Positions 33,554 through 45,223 of a stretch of 64,000 nucleotides of DNA are shown one piece after another (positions within the stretch are counted from its first letter, which is position 1; every line of letters starts with the position of its first letter). Source of the DNA: Gnetum montanum (Eukaryota; Streptophyta; Gnetopsida; Gnetales; Gnetaceae); assembly GCA_015680685.1 (NCBI GenBank), contig MNCI01005245.1:920879-984878 (forward strand), in the 5' to 3' direction. The translations under genes and the position numbers were made by a program. Under the pieces are notes generated by a model. That model had not been told where the DNA came from. It did no database searches and worked only from the letters and a program-made list of their open reading frames with translations.

Positions 33554-34529
33554 TTTCCTATTCCAAGGATGGATGATATCCTTGATGTCCTTACTAATGC
33601 TAAAATTTTTAGCAAAATTTATTTCAAGATTGGATACCATCAAATTAGAACCAGGCCTAGTGATGAGTGAAATATAGTTTTAAAAACACTGGATGGATTA
33701 TTTGAGTGGTTGGTGATGCTATTTGGGCTCACAAATCCACCTGCTACATTAATGAGGTTGATGCATGATGTATTGAAGGACTTGATTGGTGAGTTTTGTA
33801 TTATCTTTTTAAACTATATTATAGTATATATATCTAATGAGGAAGAGCATTTGGATCACTTGAGGATCGTGTGGCTTAAGTTGAAGGAGGCATAGTTGGT
33901 GATCAACATGAAGAAAAGTCATTTCTTCAAGAGGAAAATCACAAATTTGGAGCATGTGGTTTATAAAAATCAAATTTGAATGAGAGCTACCAAGGTGAAG
34001 GCTAGAAGGGATTGGCCAACTCCTAATAATGTTGGGAAGATATGATCCTTCCTTGGTTTAGTAGGTCTTTATAGGTAATTCATCAAAAATTTTAGTGATA
34101 TTTCGTGGCCTATGTTTTCTTTGTTGAAGAAAAATAAGGAATTTAGGTGGGTCAATGAAACCCAAGGGAGCTTTGACTTGTTGAAAGCAAAGATTACTAG
34201 TGAACTAGTGCTTGCAATTCTAGATTTTTAGAAGCTTTTTCATGTAGAGGTGGATGCAAGTGGACTTGCCATTGGTGGGGTACTTTCACAAGAAGGGAGG
34301 CATATTGCTTTCTTTTTTGAAAAATTGAATGAGTCAAGGCAAAAATATAGCATATATGAGAAGGAGTTGTACGCTATTCTTCAAGCAATCAAGCATTGAA
34401 GGCATTACTTATTGTCCAAAAAAATTCACCTTGATGACAAACCACAAAGCACTTCAATTTCTAAACTCATAAAAAAAGTTGAATGCAAAGAACATGAAGT
34501 GGGTTGCATAGTTACAAGATTTCAATTTT
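33554..34529 (+). pseudogene. Reina-like chromovirus reverse transcriptase and RNase H
   Basis: It begins inside reverse transcriptase ([48 protein letters not shown]). The polymerase box expected as FLDDI reads FLNYIIVYIS, so both catalytic Asp are lost. The connection (FLGLVGLYR, FIKNFSDI) and RNase H (FHVEVDASGLAIGGVLSQEG, YEKELYAI) follow with stops and a frameshift near 34400. Upstream gag and protease are absent, so the copy is 5' truncated. Confidence 0.85.
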
Positions 34530-35716
34530 ATGTTGATGCATAAAAATGAAAAAGCCAATATGGTAGTTGATGCATTATCCAAGGTGCATGTGGTAAATTT
34601 TATCATACTTCATGTGGAAGGTATGGGTGATTTTGCTTCTTTATATGAGCATGATGTTGATTTTGGGAAGGTTTCAAGGAGCCTCAAAGATCCATTGATG
34701 AATAGGATAGAACAATGGATGAACTACCATATTCAAGATGAAATGTTATTTAAGAATGGAAAGGTATGTGTTCCTAATTATGATTTTAGGAAGAAGATTT
34801 TGTTCGAAAAGTATTGTAATGGCATGGCAAGTCACATGGACAAGGATAGGTACTATTTTTGGCATGGTATGATAATAGAAGTATCAAAATTTATGAAGGA
34901 GTGCTTGACATGTCAAAAGTTCAAAGGAGGTAAAGGTGTGGATGGACACTATATGCCTTTGCCAATTCCCAAAGGTCCATGGGGAAGTGTGTCAATAGAC
35001 TTTTTGAATGGCATTCCAAAGACCAAGAGTGGGAATAATGCAATTCTTTGTTGTTGTGGAAAGGTTCCCCAAAATGGCATATTTTATTTCATGCAAGAAG
35101 GTCAATGATTCCTCTCATGTTGCAAATTTATTTTTCTAGCATGTTGTGAAGTGGCAAGGTATTCCTTTCAATATTGTTAGTGACAGAGACTCCAAGTTCA
35201 CAAGTCATTTTTGGATGTCCCTTTGGAAGATTTTAGGGATAGATTTGAATTTTTCTAGTGCATATCATCCACAATATAATGGCCAAATGGAGGTGGTGAA
35301 AAAATCCTTGCTAAATATATTAATATGTTTACGTGATGGCTAGCCTAATAGGTGGAAAAACTTGTTGTGTCATACTAAATTTCTGTATAATAATGCTTTT
35401 TCATGTTGCTATTAATAAAAGCCCATTTGAGTTGAATTATGGACTTTGTCCAAAGATGGCAGATACTTTGAAGAGCTTTGATTGTGAAGCTCAACTTAGT
35501 GCTAATTTTATGCAAGAGATAAGGGATCTCCATACATAAGTAAAATCAAATCTTAAGAAGAAAGCTAAAGAGAGAGTCCTCAAGAGGAATGAGGGCAAGT
35601 GAAAGCCTAATTTTGTTGTTGGTGACTTCATTTGGGTGTGCTTGAAGAAGAAGCAGTTAAGAGGTGTTAACTTCTCCAAATTGAAAGATAAGAAGATTAG
35701 TGTATTTTCCAAAATC
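34530..35716 (+). pseudogene. Reina-like chromovirus integrase
   Basis: 34530-35108 is open and holds the RNase H end, the zinc-binding cysteines (CLTCQKFKGG), MPLPIPKGPWGSVSIDFLNG with the first catalytic Asp, and a diverged core. After damage near 35100, 35146-35343 has VSDRDSKFTSHFW with the second Asp and SSAYHPQYNGQMEVV with the Glu. The GPY-type C-terminal region (KLKDKKISVFSKII) runs to 35716, where an insertion interrupts it. Confidence 0.85.
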
Positions 35717-35723
35717 ATCAAAG

Positions 35724-37491
35724 TGAGGCTGGAAGGGAAAAAAATGTTGAAAGATTGTCAGAGAGACACAGCCAACCCTGACTTCACATGAGGTAAGCTA
35801 AAAAAGGAAACGAAGGCAAAGTGCCTTGGATGGTCTACACGCAAATCAACCAAGGACTTACCCAAGCGTAAGCTATGGCTAGTGTTGGGGTTATCGCAAC
35901 TGATGACATACGAAATGTAAACAGTGATGTACTAAATGCAAACAGAGCGTATACAGAATTGTATTGTAAACAAAGTGTAAACTAAATTTAAAACATAGTA
36001 GACAATATAATGGAAGGAAAAAATGAATTGTATTGTATTGCTTAGAATGAATGTGCACCAGTCAAAGTGTAGCTATGCATGTGGATGGCAAGCCAAGTGC
36101 TAAGCCCCAAGGTGATATGCTTACAAGTGCTTGGATGCTAGGAGTCAAGTGCGCCCGAGCGTCCAAAAGTTTCCAGTCAGTGTTTCCTAAATTGTCAACC
36201 TTCAAAATTGTCAACCTTGTTTATGTGAATTGATAGGGTATTTATAAGGTTTGGCTTGGCTCGGGTGTGGAATCCATGGGTGAGATCAATGGATGGAAAA
36301 TGAGAGGAAAGCGAATCACATGACAGGTGTTAGATGGACAGCTATGTGTCAATTGGACGTGCGTAGGCGGGCTACGTTCTTGATCAGATCCACTATATCT
36401 TACAACGTGTATTGGTTTACGAAAGCTAGCTTACGCCCATAGAAGCAGATAAAATTTGGAACGTAAGAGCTTGACAAGCTCACAAATGATGAAAATTTAC
36501 AATGAAAATGATAATGTACAATAAGAAAAATTGACTCCAGCTCGCTTGAAACTTCTTGATCCCTAAATTGACTACTGCAAGGTGCTGCTGTGAGTGGTTT
36601 TGTGGCTATTTGAGGCATCTCTATTTCACCAGAGCTTCTAGCGTGAGTTTATTTTATCTTGGCATGTCCTCAGTGTGTGTTTGATGTTCTTTTGATCAGG
36701 CGTGATCAGTACTCACACTGCACTCATGTTGCCAGCGTGACCTCAGTGTGACCTGATGAAAATGATACATTTCACATCAAATTTTGATCCTTGAAGCCTG
36801 TTCTTTGAGTGCAACAATTTTTTGACTGTGGTTGACCTTGAGAGTAATCTACAAGTCAAAAATTAAGCTTGGATGTGCCTTGTTTTAAACCACTTTTGGT
36901 AGCTCATGCTGGACTCATGCTGCCAGTGTGAGCTCAGCGTGACCTCAGTGTGAGCTACAAAAACTTGCAATTTTGGACCTAAAATTTGGAATTTTGGAGG
37001 CTAGGACTTGAAGTTGTCAACAATGAACCCTAAGGATGACTTGCACCTTTGAAATCAAACCATTTTGACTCAGTTTTGAGGTTCTCAGTGTTGGTCACGT
37101 TGTACTCACGCTGCCAGTGTGACCTCAGCATGACCACAGCGTGAGTGAGAAAATTTGTACAATTTGATCCAAAATTTGAACTCTCGAATGCTGATACTTG
37201 AAGTGGATAATAGTGACCCTTGAGGATGGCTTGCACCCTCAGATTGAACCATCTTTGACTTTATTTTGGAGTCATTGGAGTTTCTCACGCTGAGGACAAG
37301 GTAGCTTAACAAGCCGACTGTGAGCAAGCTAGCTTGACAAGCTGAGCATGGGTAAGCTGGCTTGATAAGCCAAGCGTGAGTTACATGTCTTAGTCAAAGT
37401 TTTGCCTCCCAAAAGCTCAAAAGGGCTTGATTTTTTCTCGTTTCAAAGTGTTATGCCAAAATTAGTGGTGTTTCAATTAGGCCTTTCAAAA
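35724..37491 (-). mobile_element. Solo LTR (family B relative) inside the chromovirus
   Basis: The 1.77 kb piece interrupts the integrase coding region; the frame resumes immediately after it. TCAAAG at 35718-35723 and TCAAGG at 37492-37497 fit a target duplication with one change. The first 350 bp resemble 14880-15220, the end of the family B LTR in minus orientation (AAACAGAGCGTA, CCAAGCGTA). A TATA-like TTATAAATACC (minus strand) lies near 36239. The distal part contains recurring CACGCTGCCAGTGTGACCTC-like units (36640-37160) and AAGCTGGCTTGATAAGCC-like units (37305-37380). Confidence 0.65.
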
Positions 37492-37497
37492 TCAAGG

Positions 37498-37800
37498 CTA
37501 AAATTAATGATAATTCTTTTGAGATTGATTTACCAAATGATGTTGATATGTCTTTTGTGTTTAATGTTTCAGATATTGTGCACTATCATGGACTAGCATA
37601 TGAGGAGACCATACAGGGAAGCATAGATGAGTTGAATTGGGCTATTTATTAGTCCAAGTCTTCAATGGAGAAGAAGGCAATCATACTTAATCGAAGAAAA
37701 TTTTCTAGCTCTCGGGGAGTTAAGAACCATGAATATTTGATCCATTAGAAGGATCAAACCATGATGATGCTATATGAATCCATGAGACCAAACTCATTAA
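37498..37800 (+). pseudogene. Chromovirus integrase C-terminus and chromodomain remnant
   Basis: INDNSFEIDLPNDVDMSFVFNVSDIVHYHG continues the GPY region, split here as KINDNSFEIDLP and FNVSDIVHYHG. Then a worn chromodomain-like stretch (HEYLIH, KDQ) ends at a family A solo LTR. A chromodomain here supports the Reina-type assignment. Confidence 0.7.
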
Positions 37801-37805
37801 GTGGG

Positions 37806-38657
37806 TGATGAGTCATGAATTTGTTAGCCCCAATATCAAAGCCCAAGAAGCAATGTCGAATATCTAATATCATCTCCTCTGTGCTAGCTTATAAATACAG
37901 CACTTGGATGCACAGTTTGAACAACAATAGATAGAAGAAACAGTTCTAGTTTCAGTTTTCTATTAGTTTCTTTGTAGATTATTTTTTTAGTCCTCTTATT
38001 TTCCCAGTGCATTCCTACAGTGTAATGTTTGTAACCATATGGCAACTTTGTTCGAGTGTGACGCACTTGAACATATTACATGACTGGAAATAAAGATTGA
38101 GATTCTCCCATCATTGTAACATCCACTTAGATTATTATTGATTTTAAATGTTATTTACTATTTCCTTTAGTTAACATTTCCATTCATTACTATTTACTAT
38201 TCCTGTCATTAAGCAGAATGTGTATGCCTTAGTCATGAGCACTTAAGTGTAAGTACTTGGTAATCCAACAATGTATCGTTTGGCACACCCAGTGACATAT
38301 GCTTGGAAATATTAGAAGTAGTTTCATGAAATCCAAGGCATGTATAGATGATTAAGAGTGGATACTCATCACATGTAGGCTAGTTTAGGTTTTACCCTCC
38401 ATTGTTTAGTAGCTTAATTAATTCATCTCTTTGTGATCATTAGGAGTAGCATAGTATTAGACAACATCATATGCCTCACTTTGGACTAAACCATACATGA
38501 CAAAGATACCACTAGTCCAAGTGGAAAGATAGTGAACTACGATCAAAGCATAATGATCTAGATACCACCACTAGTCCCATCCATGGAATTCAACCGAATC
38601 ATGCATGAATGCTTGTAATTTCTATGGTTGAGCATAGGGGTACCTTGCCACTCATCA
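37806..38657 (+). mobile_element. Family A solo LTR
   Basis: Starts TGATGAGTCATG and ends CCACTCATCA. It is flanked by GTGGG (37801-37805) and ATGGG (38658-38662), a 5 bp target duplication with one change. No primer site follows, so it is a solo LTR left by LTR-LTR recombination. Palindromes in the first 100 bp are decayed; TATAAATA lies near 37891. Confidence 0.85.
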
Positions 38658-38729
38658 ATGGGAAATCACTTCTACCCCTACTCCCTTGTTCACATGAGTT
38701 CACTTGTTAAAGGATGAAAGAGCTCATAC

Positions 38730-39715
38730 AGAAGTACCTCTTCTAATTCCCATTTCCTTGTCCTACAAGTTGTTTTTGCAGGTTTCATGCTTGGAGAAGG
38801 CTTGGACACGTGTGTCTAGTTTTTGTGTGTGTTTTTATGTTGAATTTTTATGATGAAGATTCTTGGATGTTTTGGCATGTTTGGAGGTATTTTTGGCTTA
38901 CTATGATAAGTTTATGAGGTTCCAAGGTCTATTGAGAGTTTTTGGGAGGCATCCGGAGGCTTCTAGCATCAAAACAAGCATTTTTTTTCTGGCACCTTCA
39001 AGATAGATGTCTTCCCAAAAATATAGACATATTTCTAAATAAGTCTCCCCTAAAGTGTAAACATCTCCAGTCCATAGAAAATGTATGCCAAAAATAGTAG
39101 ATGTCTCTACTGAGAGTAGAACTTTCATAGAAGACATCTACATGATACAAGAGACATCTATGTCGATGAAGAAGAAAAAGCTTTGATGTGGCATATTAAT
39201 TGGAAAACATCCAAAAGGCTCCAAATCCATGTGGGAAACATCTATGGAGGAAAATAGAAAGCTTCCTAGGGTTTTGAATCTTTGTAATTATGTATGCCTT
39301 CATTCATGAGAGGGCAAGAGAGCTTTTATGCAAGGAGAACTGGGCATGAAATATTGGGTGAGTGCAATAGGTTATTGCAGCTCCAAGATCAACTTGTGGT
39401 GTGTTGATCTATGTGTTCTATTCTCTTGTATCTCACTTGTGAGTTGAGATCTTAGTCCTGGGTTGTGTGAGATATTTGTATTAGTTGTGTCTTACATTAA
39501 AAAAAACCATTGTGTGATTGTAGAGCCTCATGCTCTGCAATATCATTTGAGTGTGATAGGTTTTTGGATGCTTGTGGGTTATGTGAACCCTAATGTAATC
39601 TTCTGATAATTTTAATTGAATTTATCTAGTTTTCTTATTTTGTAAAAGATAATTTTCTCTTTTCATAATATCTATATTTAGTTTGTTGAAGGTGATTTAA
39701 TTGTGGAGTGAACCT
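38730..39715 (+). mobile_element. Family D LTR, plus orientation
   Basis: Matches the reverse complement of 44123-45223 over most of its length (CAGGTTTCATGCTTGGAGAAG, TTTTGGCATGTTTGGAGG, CTTTTGAATCTTTGTAATT-type blocks, end AATTGTGGAGTGAACCT). Short recurring AGATGTCT/AGACATCT motifs are found within it. Ends are approximate. No internal element sequence clearly follows it. Confidence 0.6.
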
Positions 39716-39829
39716 ACTCTAATGTTATTGTTTTGGATGAAATTAGCACGAAGGTGATCTCCAACCCCAATCATGCTTGATTAGTGTTTCTATATTAGTC
39801 ATACCTATTACGAAGCCTCTTACTCAACT

Positions 39830-40555
39830 TCCTTGCACAAGCTCTCTTCTTACACAAGCTCTTCTCCCTTGCACAAGCTCTCTTTCCTCAAGAGCTCTCT
39901 CTCTTGCCCTCTATGGGGATTTTTAGCCTTCAGTGCTTGTACTTCAACCCTTAGCACTTCGATGCTTGGCATTGTGGCACTTACAATGCTAAATTACATC
40001 AATATTTGTAAGCAACCAAAAGCTAAAAAGCCTAAAAATATTTCCTCAACACAACTTGATAATTTTTTAGATGTTTCCCAAGTCTTCTCACCTTCTCCAT
40101 GGCTATTTCCATCTTTCTTTAACTATCTTTTGAATTGGAACAAGCATTTTTGGAAGTTTTCTCATTCTTCTAGGTCATCTCTAGCTTTTCTAGAATGTCT
40201 AATATGACAACCTTGCTTTCAGAAGAGACATCTACTATTTTTTCTAGATGTCTACTCTTCAGGAAGACATCTTTGAGAAGAGGTCTCTCGAGATACATCT
40301 ATCTTTCTAGGGAGACGTATCTTCTCAAGGTGCCAAAAATAAAGTGCTCATTTTGATGCTTGAAGCCTCTGGATGCCTTCCAACAAGTCCGTAGAGATCC
40401 TAGAACCTCCTAAACTCATTAAAATATATCAAAAACACCTCCAAACATGCCAAAACATCCATGAATCATCCTTAACAAAATCATCACAAAAAGACACATA
40501 ATATGTAGGGTAGAGCAAGGGAATTGGAAGATTTTTCCCTCCACCAGCTCTCCCA
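39830..40555 (-). mobile_element. Family D LTR, minus orientation (3' LTR of D1)
   Basis: The start shares CTTCCTTGCACAAGCCCTCTTC-like sequence with 42690-42740. The later part (GACATCT repeats, GGTGCCAAAAATAAA, TCCAAACATGCCAAAACATCC) matches 44690-45100 in the same orientation. The open frame 39833-40207 has no motif and is not treated as a gene. Confidence 0.5.
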
Positions 40556-42016
40556 CCCTTAAAGATGTCATGCTTCATGACCTTTCACAAGTTGGAAGGC
40601 ACCATGTCCCCATGATTGAAGGCCATCACAATAATCATGACTCAATGCATTACAAACATGAGAATAAATATCGTTGAAAATTTTGGTTTTAAGCTTCCCT
40701 TAATCATGGTGGCTTGTCCTCATGCTTCCTTTATTTGAGTATCTCCTTGGAATGCTTCCCTTGCATTCCCATAATGACTCAAACCTGCAACAAATAAATA
40801 ATAAGAATAAGAAAAAGAAAAACGATTAGACTTTCTTAATCCAAGATCCTTTCTTTTCTTCTTCTTGGTGTTTGGAAGACTACCACTTAGCTTCCTTTCA
40901 TCACCACCATGTAGATTGCCTTCATGCTACACTTCCATTTTACAGCCAAGACAATTAAATCCATCAACACACTTCATAAATTTATCATTGCTATAATTAA
41001 TTGCAAGCATCTCTAAATTCTAGAAAATCATATCATTATCAACGTCTTCACTTACATCAATAATGGAATCCTCAAAATGACTATTTCAATAGCCATAATT
41101 GTCAAAAAAAATTACCATTATTAGTCTTCCTCTCATTAACAATGGAATCAAAAGACATAACATGACTCTCAATACCATCACAATCACCATAATGATCATG
41201 ATGCTCATCATTATCATTGAAGAAACCATTATCAAGCTAANCCAATCACCATAATGATCATGATGCTCATCATTATCATTGAAGAAACCATTATCAAGCT
41301 AATGTAAAAAACTAGCATCCATCACACTAGCTTCAACATGAGAGACATTACTACCATTAACAAGTTCAAGCTCACTATTACTTACCTTTCCATGGCTTCT
41401 CCCATCCATGTTTGGTTCAACTTAATCTTTAATATGTGGTTGTCCAATATCATCAAAGCTTGAATATTTGAGATTCCAAATAGGAGTTCCTATTTCCAAC
41501 GATGTCTAATCTTCAATGGAATCATCAACAAGCTCTTCATCCTATGTTAGAGGTACCAACTTAAAAGGAAAACTCTCCTCCATTGTTTTAACATTAGATG
41601 CATCAAAAACATTGTCAAAGCATTCATTCTTCCACCCCACCTCTCTCCCATGAGATAGTCTCAACTTAACTTAGAATCTCCTATCTCTTACCACAAGGTG
41701 TAGAACAATTGCAAAAATAATGAGTATCATACCTTCTAGTGCTACCCTTGATCCTCCTTGAAGAATTTCCTTGATATTTACCACTCCTTTGGCTTTGATC
41801 CTTCACCTCACATGAATTATGAGGTAGGAATTCTCCTTGATAAATAGCATACACAATCTTGGACTTTGAAGATCTCTTAGTACCCTTGATAAATCTCTTG
41901 GTTCCCTCCCTTGAAACCCTTAAGTATTGAGCACTTCCTTGCTCAATAAGAGATACTTGAGAACTCCTTTTCTCATTGATCTGTACTTCACAAGATCTTT
42001 CATCTTTCTTTCCTTC
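40556..42016 (-). pseudogene. Internal region of element D1, heavily decayed
   Basis: The minus-strand frames are stop-rich. I see no reverse transcriptase or integrase motif. Serine/lysine-rich peptides near 41800-41960 may be the continuation of the gag reading frame. 41181-41302 is an assembly duplication. Confidence 0.4.
41181..41302. other. 60 bp duplication around a single N (assembly artefact)
   Basis: CAATCACCATAATGATCATG and the following 40 bases occur on both sides of N at 41241. This is the same pattern as at 11558. Confidence 0.85.
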
Positions 42017-42238
42017 TTAATGGTTAGAATATATTCTATCAATTCTCCTCAAAATATTTTCCATGTTAGTCTTGAATTTCTCCATATCTCTTTCTGAAGT
42101 TTCTACAAAATCTTGGTGCTTGTGGACCTTTACTTTAGGAAGAACTACTTGTATTTCAACCATAAAATCCTTAAAGAAGTTCTTAAACTCTTGAAGCTCT
42201 TGTCTAAGCTCTTGATATGTCTTCTTCTTTGGAGCCAT
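42017..42238 (-). pseudogene. gag N-terminus of element D1
   Basis: Starts MAPKKKTYQELRQELQEF, a short charged helical N-terminus, and ends at a stop after 74 codons. The ATG lies about 120 bp inside a primer-binding site and LTR, the expected place for a gag start. The related D2 gag starts MAPNKK. Confidence 0.5.
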
Positions 42239-42357
42239 ACCTACAGCAACCAGAATGATATCCAAAAGAAAATACACAAATATCCACAACAATGTTTCTT
42301 TCATTCAAAGAAAACACCAAGCTTCAACATAGAAGTATGGAAACCTCCAAACCTTGG

Positions 42358-42855
42358 CTTTGATACCAATCTAGTGTAGGGGTTGCATCTCAATAGATTC
42401 CAATACCACCCAATCCATAACTTCCAAGTAGATTTAGCTTAGAAAGTAAGAATAACATAATAAAATAGAGAAAATTTCTCTTATATTAAGATAATTCTCA
42501 AAATACATATAAAATACATCAAGATGAGAAGCCAAGATCAACTTAGAACTCTCCAAAGAATTTTAGAGGCCACACTTATGCTCTCTTAATCCTCAATTGC
42601 CCACAATGGAGCCCAAGCTTAAGAAAATACACTTATAAGAGATTCCCCTAACCTCTCTCAAGTGTTCTTCCTTGACTCTCACTCCACTTCCTTGCACAAG
42701 CCCTCTTCTTGCATCAATTCTCCTCCCTTAACTCTCACAAGCTTTCTCTCCTACTCATGGTCAAGGTTATGCACTCCTCTATTCACATTCCCCATGAATG
42801 CACAAGAATTTAATTCAAAAACATCTTCAATTTTTGGAGCATTAGGGTTTCCTCT
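42358..42855 (-). mobile_element. Primer site and truncated 5' LTR of element D1
   Basis: TTTGATACCA at about 42359-42368 is the reverse complement of TGGTATCAAA, an initiator-Met-type primer site. On the minus strand the LTR ends CCCTACA at 42375-42381. The LTR sequence runs rightward and breaks off at the end of the D2 gag near 42855. Confidence 0.55.
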
Positions 42856-44065
42856 CTAAAGATCTTTACTTGATGTCTCCTCCACCTCCATGGTTTGCAC
42901 ACCTTTGCCCTTGGTTACCTTGTGAAGCAGACATTCCCATTGCTTATGTTCCCATTCTCCACACTTGAAGTAGTAAAATTTTGATGAGCTTCTACCTTGA
43001 CCCTTGCCTTCCTTTCTTAGGTCCTCCCTGGATTTACCCTTCTCATCACCTCCTTCAGTCTTCTTATGTTGGCTACCCTCCTTATCTTCAAATTTGGATT
43101 TGGATCCCTTATCATATCTAGATCCTTTCTCCTTCCCCTTAGAAGTTTGTTTGCTCCTATTTCCAAATCCATCTAATTTCTTCTCAGCTTTGTGTGTCAA
43201 ATCATAAGTCTCATCAAGTGTTTATGGCTCATAAAAGGACAACTCTTACTAGTACACCATTTTGAGACCTTCTAAAAATATTGAAGCTTGCTCATACTCC
43301 TCCTAGTTTATCCTAGCCTAATGGAATAGATTACAGAATTCTATTTAAAATTCTTTGACATCCTTGTTACCTTGCCTTAGAAATTTCAACTTCATAATGG
43401 TTTCTTATCTCTGACAAGACTATTCAAATTCCCTTTTCAACCTATATTTCATCATATGTCAATCTCTAATAGGTTGACCATTTCATCTTTCATAACCCTG
43501 GGACTCCTTTTCACATTATATAGGAGTCATACCTTCTAATCTAGATTTAGCAATAAGTACCCTCAAGTTATTTGGTACCTCTTCCATAAAATTCTTCTCA
43601 AGTTTCTTCAACTAACTTGCAAAAGAATTGGTGCCATCTACACTATTGAAAGTCTTCAACTCTACATATGGAAGTTTTGAAGCATTTCTAAATGCTCTAT
43701 CAAGCCTTGTCTCATCTTAATTGTCAAGCTTGCTTGAAGAAGTATTAAGCACCGTCAGATCCCTTGGAGTTATTATTTGATAAACAGGATTCCCTCCCAT
43801 TGGAACCCTTGGCTAATGGCTTTCCTACACTCCAATAGCTAGATTGACCTTCCTCTTCATCTACTCCATCCCTAGCTAGCTGTGAAACTTCTTCATCTAA
43901 ACGTGCATTCTCTTCACCTCCATGTGTCAAAATATGGCTAGGACTAACTTGTTTTTCCACCTTCACATTGATTTCATCCAATCGAGCAACCATTATCTAG
44001 AAGACTGACTTCATGCTTTCCATGTTGTGATTTAGAGCTTACACCTATTTCTTATTGGGTGCCAT
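42856..44065 (-). pseudogene. gag of element D2
   Basis: The ATG at 44063-44065 is followed by an acidic helical N-terminus (VARLDEINVKVEKQV), a stop-containing core (KLPYVELKTFN, LDETYDLTHKAEKKLDGFGN) and, at 42856-43200, a lysine-rich region with a zinc knuckle reading FKCGEWEHKQWEC. The first knuckle Cys is preceded by YY where another Cys-like position may once have been (CX2CX4HX4C needs FxC; here one Cys is Tyr). It ends with a stop at 42856. No pol follows. Confidence 0.65.
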
Positions 44066-44107
44066 CTAAAATTAACAAAATCCTTAACCAAATTCCAAGA
44101 AACAATA

Positions 44108-45223
44108 CAACTCCAATACCAATAACGCTAGAGCAGGTTCACTCCACAATTAAATCACCTTCAGTGCAGTAAATTCATATTTTATGCAAAGATAAATTTA
44201 TTTTCTAGAAGAATAAGAAAACTAGCTATCTTCAATTAAAATTATCAAAATATTGCATTATGGTTCACACAACCCACAAGCATCCAAAAACCTATCATAC
44301 TTAAACAATATTATAGAGCATGAGGCTCTACAATCACACAATGATTGTTCTTAATGCAACATACAACCAAGAGAAATCTCTTGCACAAACTAGAACTATG
44401 ATCTTAACTCACAAGTGAGATACAATAGAATAGAACATATAAATCAATACACCACAAGCTGATCTTGGAGCTATAATCACCTATTTCACTCACCCAATCT
44501 CTCTTACCCAATTCTCCTTCTCTTCTTATGGATGAAGGCATACATAACTATAAAGATCCAAAACCCTAGGAAGCTTTCTATTTTCCTCCCTAGATGTTTT
44601 TGACACGAATCTAGAGTCTTTTGGATGTTTTTCAATTGAAACATCATGTCAAATTTTTTCTTCTTCATCAACATTGACATCGCTTATTTCCTATAGCCAT
44701 CTGCTATGAGAGCTCTATTCTTGGGAGACACGTCTCCTATTTTCGGAAGATGTCTTCTTTGGACTATAGACATCTCCACTTCAAGGAAGATGTCTTTGAG
44801 GAGATGTTTATCTTTCTAAGGAGACATCTTTTGTGCAAGCCCTATTCTCAGGAGAGATGTCTACTGTTTTTGGTATATGTCTCTTTTGAACTTGAGATGT
44901 CTCTTCTTCAAGGAAGATGTCTTTGGAAAGATGTCTATATTTCTAGGAAAACGACTATCCTGAAGGTGCCAAAAATAAAAATGCTTGTTTTAATGTCAAC
45001 AGCCTCCAAATCCCTCCCAACAAGTTCCCATAGACCCTGGAACCTCATAAAGTCATCAAAATAAGACAAAAACACCTCCAAACAAGCCAAAACATTAAAT
45101 AATTTTCATCATAAAAATTCAACACAAAAACTAGACACACATGTCTAGGTCTTCTCTAAGCATGAAACCTGCAAAAACAACTTGTAGGAAAAGCACAAGG
45201 GAATCAAAAGATGTGTTCCTACA
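44108..45223 (-). mobile_element. Primer site and 5' LTR of element D2
   Basis: CAACTCCAATACCA at 44108-44121 resembles a decayed initiator-Met primer site on the minus strand. The LTR follows and ends (minus-strand start TGTAGGAACACATC) at 45223. It is about 1.1 kb and homologous to 38730-39715 in the opposite orientation. Confidence 0.6.

Noticed and set aside
39833-40207. 124-codon plus-strand frame rich in Ser and Leu
   Set aside because: It lies in a minus-strand family D LTR; related LTR copies do not keep it open.
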